Shown here piece after piece: positions 49,327 to 59,639 of a DNA stretch of 64,000 nt (position 1 is the first letter of the stretch; every line of letters begins with the position of its first letter). Source of the stretch: Acidimicrobiaceae bacterium (GTDB taxonomy: Bacteria; Actinomycetota; Acidimicrobiia; Acidimicrobiales; Ilumatobacteraceae). The stretch covers positions 1 to 64,000 of the forward strand of contig JAHEDX010000011.1 in assembly GCA_024641005.1 (NCBI GenBank), given 5' to 3'. The translations under genes and the position numbers were made by a program. The notes under the pieces are model-generated. The model was not told the DNA's origin, did not search any database, and was given only the letters and a program-made list of their open reading frames with translations.

Positions 49327-50040
49327 TCACCCGACCGGCAGATGCTCGCCGAGGAAGGCCATGGTCTTGGCCCAAGCCGCCTGAGCAGCAGACTCGTTCC
49401 AGAACATTTCGCTCTCGTGGTTGTCGAAGGCGTGGCCCGCGTTCTCGACGTTGAGAACGAACCCGGACCGGCCGCTGATCGCGTCATTGATCGCCTCGAC
49501 ACCCTCGTTCGGGATGTACGGGTCGTCGTTGCCGAAGTGGAACAGCGTCGGACAAGTGGTGCTCTCGATGCCATCGAGCATCGACGGTACGCCTGACCCG
49601 TAGTAGCTCACGCAGGCCGATGGTGCACCCATCATGGCGACGCCCCACGCCAGGGTGCCGCCCAGGCAGAAGCCCATCACCGCAGGGGTTCCGGCGGCGC
49701 CTTCGACAGCGTGCAACGTGTGCAGCGCCGCGACGCAGTCGGCGATCGCCTGTGGGGGGTCGAGTTTGCCGACCTGCTCGAGCGAGGCGGTGAGGCCTGC
49801 CTGATCGTGTGTCGATTCCCAGCCGGGAGCGAAGCGCCAGAACAGATCGGGCGCTCCGACGACATATCCGGCCTCGGCCAGCCGGGCGGCGACGGCGCGG
49901 ATGTACGGTCCGACGCCGAAGATCTCCTGCAGCACCAGGATCGCAGGGCCATGGCCCGATTCGGGCATCCAGACGGGCATCGCCATCTCGCCGCCGTCAC
50001 ACGGAACCGGAACTGTCGTGGGCTCGCTCATGTGGGGCAT
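49327..50040 (-). CDS. Dienelactone hydrolase family protein
   Basis: ILVLQEIFGVGPYIRAVAARLAEAGYVV, GFCLGGTLAW, ENAGHAF. Confidence 0.88.
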   Translation of the reverse strand: MPHMSEPTTVPVPCDGGEMAMPVWMPESGHGPAILVLQEIFGVGPYIRAVAARLAEAGYVVGAPDLFWRFAPGWESTHDQAGLTASLEQVGKLDPPQAIADCVAALHTLHAVEGAAGTPAVMGFCLGGTLAWGVAMMGAPSACVSYYGSGVPSMLDGIESTTCPTLFHFGNDDPYIPNEGVEAINDAISGRSGFVLNVENAGHAFDNHESEMFWNESAAQAAWAKTMAFLGEHLPVG

Positions 50041-50084
50041 GATCGCACACTCGCCGTGCTCGCCTCGCCCCTAGCCTTGGTCGA

Positions 50085-51098
50085 ATGCGGCTCGCCGATT
50101 TCGACTACGAGCTTCCCGCGGAACGCATCGCACAGACTCCGATCGCTCCACGCGATGCAGCACGGTTACTGATCGACCGGGGGAGCGCGCCGCCATCACA
50201 TCGGCATGTCAGCGATCTCGTGGAGATCCTGAGGCCCGGAGATCTGCTGGTGATGAACGAGACGAGGGTGATTCCCGCCCGGCTCGCGCTGGTGCGTTCG
50301 ACGGGTGGACGGGCGGAGGTGCTGATGCTCGAACCCGTCGACGGTGAGCGCAAGGTGTGGGAGGCACTGGTTCGGCCGGCCCGCAAGCTCAGGGAAGGCG
50401 AGTTGTTGTTCGCCCCGAACGGAACCGCTGTCGTGGAGGTCGGCTCGCGGACCGAGGCGGGCGACACGTTCACGGTCACCCTGCTCGGCCCGGTCGACTC
50501 GCTCGAGGTGTTGGCCGAGCACGGCGAGATGCCGTTGCCGCCGTACATCACCGAACGGTTGGAAGACCCCGATCGGTACCAGACGGTCTATGCCAGGGAG
50601 CCCGGCAGCGCTGCGGCGCCGACGGCCGGGCTGCATTTCACCGCCGAGCTGCTCGACGCTCTGTCCGAGCGTGGTGTCGAGCAGGCGAAGGTCGAACTCG
50701 TCGTCGGCCTCGACACGTTTCGGCCGATCAGCGTGGACGACCCGCTCCGGCATCGGATGCACACCGAGCGCTACCGGGTTCCCGAAGACACGATGCGTCG
50801 ATGTCGTGAGGCAGATCGAGTCGTCGCGGTGGGTACGACGTCCGTGCGGGCTCTCGAGTCAGCGGCGGCCCGGCGAGAACTGACCGGTCGCACCGACATC
50901 TTCATCCACCGAGGGTTCGACTGGCAGGTGGTCGACGTGCTGATGACGAACTTCCATCTGCCGCGTACGACGCTGCTGATGATGATCGATGCTTTCGTCG
51001 GTGACCGGTGGCGTGCCCTCTACGACGACGCCCTGCGATCGGACTACCGCTTCTTGAGTTTCGGCGACGCGATGCTGCTCGACCGCCACGCTGCCTGA
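50085..51098 (+). CDS. queA: S-adenosylmethionine:tRNA ribosyltransferase-isomerase
   Basis: LADFDYELPAERIAQTPIAPRDAARLL; TAGLHFTAELLDAL. Confidence 0.95.
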   Translation: MRLADFDYELPAERIAQTPIAPRDAARLLIDRGSAPPSHRHVSDLVEILRPGDLLVMNETRVIPARLALVRSTGGRAEVLMLEPVDGERKVWEALVRPARKLREGELLFAPNGTAVVEVGSRTEAGDTFTVTLLGPVDSLEVLAEHGEMPLPPYITERLEDPDRYQTVYAREPGSAAAPTAGLHFTAELLDALSERGVEQAKVELVVGLDTFRPISVDDPLRHRMHTERYRVPEDTMRRCREADRVVAVGTTSVRALESAAARRELTGRTDIFIHRGFDWQVVDVLMTNFHLPRTTLLMMIDAFVGDRWRALYDDALRSDYRFLSFGDAMLLDRHAA

Positions 51099-51166
51099 GA
51101 GCGGGTGCTGCTCGACCGACCGGCTCGAACAGAGCGGCGCCGTCAGGCTCGATAGCCTCGCTCGTC

Positions 51167-52264
51167 GTGCATCCCGTGGCATTCCAAACCGTGGCGACCG
51201 ATGGATCGGCGCGTGCGGGCATCGCCACGACCGCGAACGGCTCGTACACGACGCCGTTGTTCATGCCGGTCGGCACACGCGGAGCGATCAAGTACCTGAG
51301 CGCCGACGACTACGACGCGCTCGGTGCGCAGATCGTGCTCGGCAACACGTATCACCTGATGCTCCGGCCGGGTGCCGAAACGATCGCGCATCTGGGGGGC
51401 CTCGCCAAGTTCGCCGGTTGGGACGGGCTGACGCTTACCGACTCGGGCGGCTTTCAGGTGTTCTCGCTGGATCCCCGGGTCGACGACGACGGTGTCACGT
51501 TCGCGAGTACCTACGACGGCAGCAAGCACCGGTTCACACCGGAGACAGCCGTCGCGACGCAGCAGTTACTCGGAGCCGACATCCAAATGGTGCTCGATGT
51601 GTGCCCGCCGCTGCCCAGCCCGCCCGACGTCGTCCGGCTGGCAGTCGAGCGCACCTCGGCCTGGGCAGCCCGCGCTCGCGCCACTCACATGCGGACGGAT
51701 CAGGCGCTGTTCGGCATCGTGCAGGGCGGCATCAGCGAGACGATGCGCTCGGAGAGTGCGCGCCGCACGGTCGACCTCGAGTTCGACGGATACGGCATCG
51801 GCGGGCTCTCGGTGGGTGAGACCCGATCCGAGATGGTGCCTGCCCTGGCGGCCGCGATCGAGCACCTCCCCGCAGACCGGCCGCGTTACCTGATGGGCGT
51901 CGGGGACCCGGCGTCGCTGGTCGATGCCGTCGATCTCGGTGTCGACCAGTTCGATTGCGTCATGCAGACCCGGTTGGGTCGCCATGGCACCGCCCTCACC
52001 AGCCAAGGTCGGCTCAATCTCAAACGCATCGAGTTCGCTCTGAGCGACGATCCCATCGACGACACGTGTGCCTGCACGGTGTGTGCTCGACACAGCCGGG
52101 GCTACCTCCGCCACCTGTTCAAGACCGGTGAGCCGACGGCCTCGCGGCTGGCCAGTATCCACAACGTGGCATGGACGATCGCACTGATGGACCGAATGCG
52201 GTCGGCGATCGTCGCGGGCACGTTTACATCACTCCGTGACGACATCCTGTCGGTATGGGGTTGA
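51167..52264 (+). CDS. tgt: tRNA-guanine transglycosylase
   Basis: PVGTRGAIKYLS, LGNTYHLMLRPG, LTDSGGFQVFSL; C-terminal zinc ligands CACTVCARHSRGYLRHLF. GTG 51167. Confidence 0.95.
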   Translation: MHPVAFQTVATDGSARAGIATTANGSYTTPLFMPVGTRGAIKYLSADDYDALGAQIVLGNTYHLMLRPGAETIAHLGGLAKFAGWDGLTLTDSGGFQVFSLDPRVDDDGVTFASTYDGSKHRFTPETAVATQQLLGADIQMVLDVCPPLPSPPDVVRLAVERTSAWAARARATHMRTDQALFGIVQGGISETMRSESARRTVDLEFDGYGIGGLSVGETRSEMVPALAAAIEHLPADRPRYLMGVGDPASLVDAVDLGVDQFDCVMQTRLGRHGTALTSQGRLNLKRIEFALSDDPIDDTCACTVCARHSRGYLRHLFKTGEPTASRLASIHNVAWTIALMDRMRSAIVAGTFTSLRDDILSVWG

Positions 52265-52287
52265 GCTCGGTAGGATTGCCCGCCGCT

Positions 52288-52659
52288 ATGCATGCTTTCT
52301 CATTTCTCGCAGCAGCCGACTCGAGCAGCGGCGGTGGCATCGGCCAGCTGTTGATCCTCCTGCTGATCCCGTTCGCGATGTACTTCCTGCTCATTCGCCC
52401 TCAGCGCAAGCGGATGAAGCAGCAGACGACCATGCAGTCGTCGCTCGGTGTCGGTGACGAGGTGATCCTTAACTCGGGCATCTACGGCTTCATCACGGGC
52501 GAAGAGACCGACCGCTTCTGGGTCGAGATCGATGACGACGTGCAGATCCGCGTCGCCAAGGCCGCGATCCAGGGCAAGGTGAACACTTCAGACGAGACGA
52601 AGGACGATTCCGCAGATTCGTCGCCCGAGCTGTCCGACGACGCCTCGGACAACTCGTGA
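52288..52659 (+). CDS. yajC: Preprotein translocase subunit YajC
   Basis: LLILLLIPFAMYFLLIRPQRKRMKQQ; located directly upstream of secDF. Confidence 0.92.
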   Translation: MHAFSFLAAADSSSGGGIGQLLILLLIPFAMYFLLIRPQRKRMKQQTTMQSSLGVGDEVILNSGIYGFITGEETDRFWVEIDDDVQIRVAKAAIQGKVNTSDETKDDSADSSPELSDDASDNS

Positions 52660-54278
52660 AGAAGTCGGCCCTCTGGGTAACCCTGATCGGGTTCGTCGGT
52701 CTCATCACCGGACTGGTCGGTCTGAATATCGGGTTGGGCAACACCCCGGTGCTCGGCCTCGACCTCAAGGGTGGTCTATCGGTGATCTACGCGACCACCG
52801 AACCGGCGGACGCAGAGCAGCTGATCATCGTCCGCGACTTGATGCGCGGTCAGCTCGAGAGCTTCGGCATCGCCGAGCCGGATGTGCGCGTCGAGGGTGA
52901 GAACATCATCGTCGACCTTCCCGGTGTCAGCGATCAGGAAGCGGCGTTCGAAGCGTTGCAGGTGTCGGGAATCGTGACTCTGCGCCCCGTCATCCAATGT
53001 CAGGCCGGCGTGGTGACGCCGGTCGATTCCGTTCCGACGGTCAGCGACGGCTCCGATCCGTCGTCGCAGAGCGATCCGACCGCGACGACACCCTCGGTGA
53101 CGACGCCCTCGGCAACGACACCGGGGACCACCGAGGAGGGTGCTCTCGGAGCTCCCGCCAAGTCGGTTCGCCCGCTCGGGTTCGCCAACCCGGCCCGGGT
53201 CACCCCGAGCACGAGTGTCCCATCCGACACATCGCCGGACACCAGTGTTGCCGGGCCCCCGGCCCCCGACACCACGGTCCCGGTCGCGACGCCGGCCGCG
53301 CCGGCGAGTGATCAAACGATCCTTCCGTACCCGGGCGCCGGTCAGTCCTGCCTGGTGGGTGTCTCGGGCGGTACCGGTGAGGTGTTCGTCCAGGGCAGTG
53401 CGTCGGCCGCGATCGATCAACGCACCGGGCAGTGGGTCGTCAACGTCGACCTTCGCTCCGACGGCCAGGCGGTCTGGAACTCGCTCGCTCAGATCTGTTA
53501 CAGCGGTACGCCCGAGTGCCCCTCGCGCCAGCTCGCGATCGTGCTCGACGACGTGATCCAGTCGGCACCGGTCGTGCAGACCCCTGATTTCCCTGGTTCG
53601 GTCCAGATCTCCGGCTCGTTCGACGAGACCGAGGTCCGCAGTCTCGCCCGAGTGCTGAACCGCGGTGCGTTCCCGGTCCCCGTCGAACAACAACGGGTCG
53701 AGACCGTGTCGGCGACGGCAGGCAAGGACTCGCTCAACGCCGCCATCATCTCCGGGTTGATCGGCGTCGCAGTCATGCTGGCCTTCATGATCGCCTATTA
53801 CCGCCGGCTGTCGGTCGTCATCCTGGCCGGTTTGGTCGTGTGGGGCATGACCGTGTTCTCGTTGGCGGTGTTCGTCTCCCGCGCGACCAACTACGCGCTC
53901 ACGCTCGCCGGTGTCACCGGCATCATCGTCGCAGTAGGTGTCACCGTCGATACCTACGTGGTGTTTTTCGAACGACTCAAAGACGAGGTCCGCCACGGGC
54001 GTTCGATGCGAAACGCAGCCCCGCGGAGCTTCAAGGCGACTTGGCGCACGATCCTGTCGGCCGACCTGATCTCGTTGATGGCCTCGATGATCTTGTTCGC
54101 CCTGAGTGTCGGGTCGGTGAAGGGTTTCGCCCTGTACCTGGGCCTCACCACCATCTGCGATCTCCTCGTGTTCTACTTCTTCACGCGTCCGGCCGTGTAC
54201 CTGCTGGCCGACACGAAGTGGTTCGACGACGACAAGCGACCTTCCACCGTCCGCACGCCTGCCGGAGTATCGTCATGA
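52656..54278 (+). CDS. secD: Protein translocase subunit SecD with a long Pro/Ser/Thr-rich insert
   Basis: GLDLKGGLSVIYAT, GKDSLNAAIISGLIGVAVMLAFMI; low-complexity insert SDGSDPSSQSDPTATTPSVTTPSATTPGTTEEG... Confidence 0.93.
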   Translation: MKKSALWVTLIGFVGLITGLVGLNIGLGNTPVLGLDLKGGLSVIYATTEPADAEQLIIVRDLMRGQLESFGIAEPDVRVEGENIIVDLPGVSDQEAAFEALQVSGIVTLRPVIQCQAGVVTPVDSVPTVSDGSDPSSQSDPTATTPSVTTPSATTPGTTEEGALGAPAKSVRPLGFANPARVTPSTSVPSDTSPDTSVAGPPAPDTTVPVATPAAPASDQTILPYPGAGQSCLVGVSGGTGEVFVQGSASAAIDQRTGQWVVNVDLRSDGQAVWNSLAQICYSGTPECPSRQLAIVLDDVIQSAPVVQTPDFPGSVQISGSFDETEVRSLARVLNRGAFPVPVEQQRVETVSATAGKDSLNAAIISGLIGVAVMLAFMIAYYRRLSVVILAGLVVWGMTVFSLAVFVSRATNYALTLAGVTGIIVAVGVTVDTYVVFFERLKDEVRHGRSMRNAAPRSFKATWRTILSADLISLMASMILFALSVGSVKGFALYLGLTTICDLLVFYFFTRPAVYLLADTKWFDDDKRPSTVRTPAGVSS

Positions 54279-55453
54279 GCGACATCGCATCGATCGAACG
54301 CCCCGAGATCGCGAAGTCCGGTATGGGTCGCCTGTTCGAGGGGCAGACTGCTATCGACTTCGTCGGACGCCGCAAGATCGGCGCAGCCATCTCGGCCGTG
54401 CTCATCGTCGCCACGGTGATCTCGTTGTTCGCTCAAGGCTTGAACCTCGGTATCGACTTCGAAGGTGGCGTGTCGTGGGATGTACCGGCCACGAACGGCT
54501 TCACGGTCGACGACGCCAGCGCGATACTCATCGAGAACGGATTGTCGACCGAGGGCGCCCGGTTGCAGAAGCGTTCATCTGACTCGGGCGATTTCATCAA
54601 GGTCCAGGTCGGGAATCAAACGGAACGGGTCGGTGCCGAGCTGCGTCAAGAGTTCGCCGCCGCAGCAGGTGTCCCGGTCGACGAAGTCAATGTCAACCTC
54701 GTGAGTTCGTCGTGGGGGAGCGAGATCACCAGCAAGGCGCTTCGCGCGTTGCTGGTCTTCCTCGCCGTGGTCGCGATCTTCATCTCGCTGCGGTTCGAAT
54801 GGCGTATGGCGCTCGCGGCGATCATCGCCATGGTGCACGACGTGCTGATCAGCGTCGGTATCTACTCGATCTTCCAGTTCATCGTGACGCCCCCGACGGT
54901 GATCGCCTTCCTGACGATCCTGGGATACTCGTTGTACGACACGATCGTCGTGTTCGACCGGGTGAAAGAGAACGAGGCCCGCTTCGCAACTCAGAAGCCG
55001 CCCTACGACGACATCCTCAACGTGTCGATGAACCAGGTGTTGATGCGCTCGATCAACACCAGCTTCTCATCGGTCGTCCCGGTCATCTCGCTGTTGCTCA
55101 TCGGTGCCGGCGTCATGGGACAGTCGACCCTCGCCGAGTTCGCGATGGCGTTGCTGATCGGCATGCTGACCGGTGCGTACTCGTCGATCTTCGTGGCGGC
55201 GCCGTTGCTGGGCATCCTGAAGAAGCGCGACAAGAACTGGTCCAGCCGCAAGATCGATCGTGCCGTCGGCGAAGTGCTACGCGACATGGTGATCGGAGGG
55301 GTGATCGGCAGCCGCCGCACACGGGCAGCGGCCGCCGGATTGGCCGACAGCACGGTTGCGCACGGGGTCGCTCCGTCGCGGCTCGACGAAGTCGGCCAGG
55401 CCAAGGTGGCGCTCTCGCACCCGCCGCGGCCGCGCAAGAAGAAGCGCCGCTGA
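54275..55453 (+). CDS. secF: Protein translocase subunit SecF
   Basis: GLNLGIDFEGGVSW; YSLYDTIVVFDRVKEN; MNQVLMRSINTSFSSVVPV. Confidence 0.95.
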   Translation: MSDIASIERPEIAKSGMGRLFEGQTAIDFVGRRKIGAAISAVLIVATVISLFAQGLNLGIDFEGGVSWDVPATNGFTVDDASAILIENGLSTEGARLQKRSSDSGDFIKVQVGNQTERVGAELRQEFAAAAGVPVDEVNVNLVSSSWGSEITSKALRALLVFLAVVAIFISLRFEWRMALAAIIAMVHDVLISVGIYSIFQFIVTPPTVIAFLTILGYSLYDTIVVFDRVKENEARFATQKPPYDDILNVSMNQVLMRSINTSFSSVVPVISLLLIGAGVMGQSTLAEFAMALLIGMLTGAYSSIFVAAPLLGILKKRDKNWSSRKIDRAVGEVLRDMVIGGVIGSRRTRAAAAGLADSTVAHGVAPSRLDEVGQAKVALSHPPRPRKKKRR

Positions 55454-55544
55454 TCACGCCACGCATCGGTCATCCGGTGTCGCGCGACGGTCACGGGTTC
55501 GCCGGACATCGCGGAGTGCTCTTCGACGTCGGTAGTCTCGGCTC

Positions 55545-56072
55545 ATGACAGGTGACGCGTCCTGGGTCCGGGACCACATCAGGGCGATCGTCGATTATCC
55601 GACACCTGGCGTCACCTTTCGCGACATCACTCCGCTGCTCGGTAACGAGGCGGCGTTCGGACGCGCCGTCGACGATCTGGTGACGCGGTTCCACGATGTT
55701 TCCGTCGACCGGGTCGTGGGTGTCGAATCGCGTGGCTTCATATTGGCGGCACCCGTCGCGTATCGGCTGCGGGCGGGTTTCGTACCTGTCCGCAAGCCCG
55801 GCAAGCTTCCCTGGGCCGTGGCGCGCGAAGAGTACGAACTCGAGTACGGGCGAGACAAGCTCGAGATCCATCGTGATGCCATTCACCCTGGCGAGAAGAT
55901 CCTGATCGTCGACGACGTGCTTGCGACGGGCGGAACAGCGGCTGCGACCGGGCGTCTCGTCGAGACCCTGGGTGGCGTGATCGTCGGATTCGGATTCTTG
56001 CTCGAGCTCGGCAGCCTGCGAGGTCGCAGGGCGCTCGGTGAACACCGCGTCGAGAGTCTCACGACCTACTGA
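55545..56072 (+). CDS. apt: Adenine phosphoribosyltransferase
   Basis: DYPTPGVTFRDITPLL, GVESRGFILAAPVA, ILIVDDVLATGGTAAAT. Confidence 0.95.
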   Translation: MTGDASWVRDHIRAIVDYPTPGVTFRDITPLLGNEAAFGRAVDDLVTRFHDVSVDRVVGVESRGFILAAPVAYRLRAGFVPVRKPGKLPWAVAREEYELEYGRDKLEIHRDAIHPGEKILIVDDVLATGGTAAATGRLVETLGGVIVGFGFLLELGSLRGRRALGEHRVESLTTY

Positions 56073-56081
56073 GGTCGCGCC

Positions 56082-58310
56082 ATGGCCACCGTCGATCGAG
56101 TCCTGCCGTGGCGCCGCAACCACGAAACGCCTGCCGCTGACGAGCTCGCGCCGCTGCTTGCCAGCTATCGATCGCATCATCCGAAGTCGCGTGTCGACAC
56201 CATCAACCGGGCCTACCACACGGCTGCAGAGGCGCACCGCTCGCAAACCCGCTCGAGCGGCGAGAGCTACATCAATCACCCGCTGGCGGTCGCCAAGATC
56301 GTCGCCGACATCGGGCTCGACGAGATCTCGGTGGCAGCCGCGCTGTTGCACGACGCGGTCGAGGACACCGAGATCAAGCTCGCCGATGTCGAGGAGCACT
56401 TCGGCAAAGAGGTCGCGTGGATCGTCGACGGTGTCACCAAGCTCGAACGGATCCGATTCGACTCGCGTGAGGCGCAGCAGGCGGCGACGATGCGCAAGAT
56501 GCTCGTCGCGATGGCGAAAGACCTGCGCGTACTGCTGATCAAGCTCGCGGATCGTCTGCACAACATGCGCACCCTCGGGGGCATGGCGCCCGAAAAGCAG
56601 CGCCGTATCGCTCAGGAGACGCTCGACATCTACGCCCCGCTGGCGCACCGCCTCGGGATCCAGGAGATCAAGCAGCAGCTCGAGGATCTCTCGTTCGCAG
56701 CCCTGCACCCGAAGCGCTACGCCGAGCTCGACCATCTGGTGGCGACTCGCTCACCCGAACGGGAGATCTTCCTCGCGCAAGCCGTCAGCGACATCCGTGC
56801 CCGGCTGAAGGAACTCGGCGTCGAGGCCGAGGTGACAGGACGCGGGAAACACCTGTGGAGCATCTACGAGAAGATGGTCGTCAAGGACCGCGAGTTCGAC
56901 GAGATCTTCGACATCGTCGCCGTACGGGTCATCGTCGACTCCATCAAGGACTGCTACGCCGCACTGGGCAGCATCCACGGGCGCTGGCGGCCCGTTGTGG
57001 GCAGGTTCAAGGACTACATCGCCGTCCCCAAATTCAACCTCTACCAGAGCTTGCACACCACCGTGATCGGCCCGTCCGGGCGCGCGATCGAGGTGCAGAT
57101 CAGAACCCGCGAGATGCACCAGCGGGCCGAATGGGGTGTCGCGGCGCACTGGGCGTACAAGGGCGATGGCAACGCCACCGACATCGACTGGCTCAATCGC
57201 ATCATCGACTGGCAAGAGGAAGTCAATGATCCCGCCCAGTTCATGCAGAACCTCAAGACCGACCTCGAACAGGACGAGGTCTTCGTCTTCACCCCGAAGG
57301 GCAAGATCGTGACCCTGCCGGTCGGCTCGACGCCGGTCGATTTCGCCTACAGCGTGCACACCGAGGTCGGTCACGCCTGTATCGGCAGCAAGGTCAACGG
57401 TCGACTCGTATCGCTCGATCATCGCCTGGCGAGCGGCGACACGTGCGAGATCTTCACGTCCAAGGTCGAAACCGCCGGGCCGTCACAGGACTGGCTCGGC
57501 TTCGTGGCGTCGCACCGGGCTCAGAACAAGATCCGACAGTGGTTCAGCCGCGAGCGGCGGGTCGACATGATCGAGTCCGGCCGCGACGACCTCGCGAACG
57601 AGTTCCGTCGCGAGGGTCTGCCGATGCAGAAGATCTGGCACTCCGAGCAGTTGTCGGAGGTGATCGCCGAACTCAGCTACTCCGACGTCGACACATTCCT
57701 CGCCGCGGTCGGCGAGCACCATGTGTCCGCTCGCAGCGTCGCCCAGAGGATCGCCCGGGCGTTTCGGGACGGCGGTGATCGCGATCAGTTGCCATCGACC
57801 ATGTTCTCGCCGCGTGGACGCCAGAAGTCTGGTGACGACACGATCGGGGTGCACGTCGAAGGCCTCGATGATCTCATGGTGCGGCTGGCCAACTGCTGCA
57901 CACCTCTGCCCGGCGACGAGATCATCGGATTCGTCACGCGAGGACGCGGCGTCAGCGTTCATCGAAACGACTGTGCAAACGCCGCTTCCCTCGCCCACGA
58001 GCAGGCCATGCGCCTGATCGAGGTCGAATGGGACGGCGGCCGGCGCGATGCCCTGTTCAAGGCCGGTATCGAGGTCGTCGCACTGGATCGCTCGCGATTG
58101 CTGCTCGACATCGCGAACGCCCTCGGCGACCAGGGGGTCAACATCATGTCGTGCGACACGGTCACCGGCGATGACCGCGTCGCGAAGTTGCGATTCCAGA
58201 TCGAGATGTCGAACCCGGCCCAACTCGTGTCGGTACTCAACAATGTCAAGCGAGTCGAATCGGTGTTCGACGTGCACCGCATCGTTCCTGGCGGCCACGC
58301 CGACGACTGA
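56082..58310 (+). CDS. RelA/SpoT family (p)ppGpp synthetase/hydrolase
   Basis: HD motif LLHDAVEDTEI, synthetase region FDIVAVRVIVDSIKDCYAALG, TGS domain, ACT domain. Confidence 0.95.
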   Translation: MATVDRVLPWRRNHETPAADELAPLLASYRSHHPKSRVDTINRAYHTAAEAHRSQTRSSGESYINHPLAVAKIVADIGLDEISVAAALLHDAVEDTEIKLADVEEHFGKEVAWIVDGVTKLERIRFDSREAQQAATMRKMLVAMAKDLRVLLIKLADRLHNMRTLGGMAPEKQRRIAQETLDIYAPLAHRLGIQEIKQQLEDLSFAALHPKRYAELDHLVATRSPEREIFLAQAVSDIRARLKELGVEAEVTGRGKHLWSIYEKMVVKDREFDEIFDIVAVRVIVDSIKDCYAALGSIHGRWRPVVGRFKDYIAVPKFNLYQSLHTTVIGPSGRAIEVQIRTREMHQRAEWGVAAHWAYKGDGNATDIDWLNRIIDWQEEVNDPAQFMQNLKTDLEQDEVFVFTPKGKIVTLPVGSTPVDFAYSVHTEVGHACIGSKVNGRLVSLDHRLASGDTCEIFTSKVETAGPSQDWLGFVASHRAQNKIRQWFSRERRVDMIESGRDDLANEFRREGLPMQKIWHSEQLSEVIAELSYSDVDTFLAAVGEHHVSARSVAQRIARAFRDGGDRDQLPSTMFSPRGRQKSGDDTIGVHVEGLDDLMVRLANCCTPLPGDEIIGFVTRGRGVSVHRNDCANAASLAHEQAMRLIEVEWDGGRRDALFKAGIEVVALDRSRLLLDIANALGDQGVNIMSCDTVTGDDRVAKLRFQIEMSNPAQLVSVLNNVKRVESVFDVHRIVPGGHADD

Positions 58311-58373
58311 ACCGGTCAGGTTGATGCGGATCCACCGCTGTGACCCGAGCGCCCGCCGCTAGCCTGGCTGGCC

Positions 58374-59639
58374 GTGCCAGCGTTCCAGACCAGCCCAGGG
58401 ATGCGTGACATCCTCGCGCCCGAGTCGTCTCGCTGGCGGGCGTTCACCTCGGTGTTCGCAGACGTCGTCGAATCCGCCGGGTACGAGTTGATCGTTCCGC
58501 CCCTGATGGAGGACCTCGGCGTCTTCAGCCGCATCGGCGAGGCCACCGATGTGGTCACCAAGGAGATGTACGACTTCATCGACAAGGGTGATCGGCACGT
58601 GGCACTGCGGCCCGAGCAGACGGCCAGTGTCTGCCGCGCGTTCGTGCAACACCGGCCGGTGACTCCTTGGAAGGCCTGGTATTCCGGGCCCAACTTCCGC
58701 TACGAGAAGCCTCAACGTGGGCGCTACCGACAGTTCGACCAGGTCGGTATCGAGGTGCTCGGCGTCGACGATCCCTATCTCGATGTCGAGGTCATCGCGC
58801 TGGGCTGGGAGTTCTATCGTCGGCTCGGGCTGCGCCAGGTCGAACTACGGCTCAACTCCTTGGGCGAGCCTGCTGACCGCGCTCGGTACGTGGACGCGCT
58901 GCGTGCCCACTTCGAGGCGGCCGGCGACGACCTGACACCGCAGAGTCGCGACACACTCGCGAAGAACCCGTTGAGAGTGCTCGACTCGAAACGTGAGTCG
59001 GATGCCCGTTTCATCGAGTCGGCCCCCACGATCGACCAGTTCTGGAGCCCCGAGGCAGCGGCCCACTTCGCCACCGTGCGTGCCGGCCTCACCGAGCTCG
59101 GGGTCCCCTTCACGATCGACATGAAGCTGGTGCGCGGGCTCGACTACTACCGCCACACGACGTTCGAGTTCGCGGGCGGCACCCTCGACTCGGCCCAGAA
59201 CGCTCTCGGCGGAGGTGGTCGCTACGACGGCCTCGTCGAGGACCTGGGAGGCCCGGCGACGCCGGGCATCGGCTTTGCTCTCGGCGTCGACCGTACCCTG
59301 CTGGCCTGTGACGACGAGGGCGTCTTCGGCGCACCCGACAGTGCTGTCGCTGTATTCGTCGTCGACACGGCCGGGGGTGCTGCGGCGATGTCGATCACCG
59401 CCGAGTTGCGCTCTCAAGGGGTCAGCGCCGACCGCTCGTACGAGAACAGAAGCATGAAGGCCCAGATGAAGGCCGCCAATCGCAGCGGCGCCGAGTTCGC
59501 CGTGATCATCGGCACCGACGAACTCGACGCCGGCACCGCGATCGTCAAGCCGCTGCGTACGACGGGCGACCAGTCGACGGTCAATCGCTCCGACCTCCTC
59601 ACCGATCTCCGATCCCGACTCCAGGAAGCAACCTCATGA
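58374..59639 (+). CDS. hisS: Histidyl-tRNA synthetase
   Basis: GMRDILAPES, LRPEQTASVCRAFVQH, LVRGLDYYRHTTFEF, GGGGRYDGLVEDLGG. Confidence 0.95.
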   Translation: MPAFQTSPGMRDILAPESSRWRAFTSVFADVVESAGYELIVPPLMEDLGVFSRIGEATDVVTKEMYDFIDKGDRHVALRPEQTASVCRAFVQHRPVTPWKAWYSGPNFRYEKPQRGRYRQFDQVGIEVLGVDDPYLDVEVIALGWEFYRRLGLRQVELRLNSLGEPADRARYVDALRAHFEAAGDDLTPQSRDTLAKNPLRVLDSKRESDARFIESAPTIDQFWSPEAAAHFATVRAGLTELGVPFTIDMKLVRGLDYYRHTTFEFAGGTLDSAQNALGGGGRYDGLVEDLGGPATPGIGFALGVDRTLLACDDEGVFGAPDSAVAVFVVDTAGGAAAMSITAELRSQGVSADRSYENRSMKAQMKAANRSGAEFAVIIGTDELDAGTAIVKPLRTTGDQSTVNRSDLLTDLRSRLQEATS

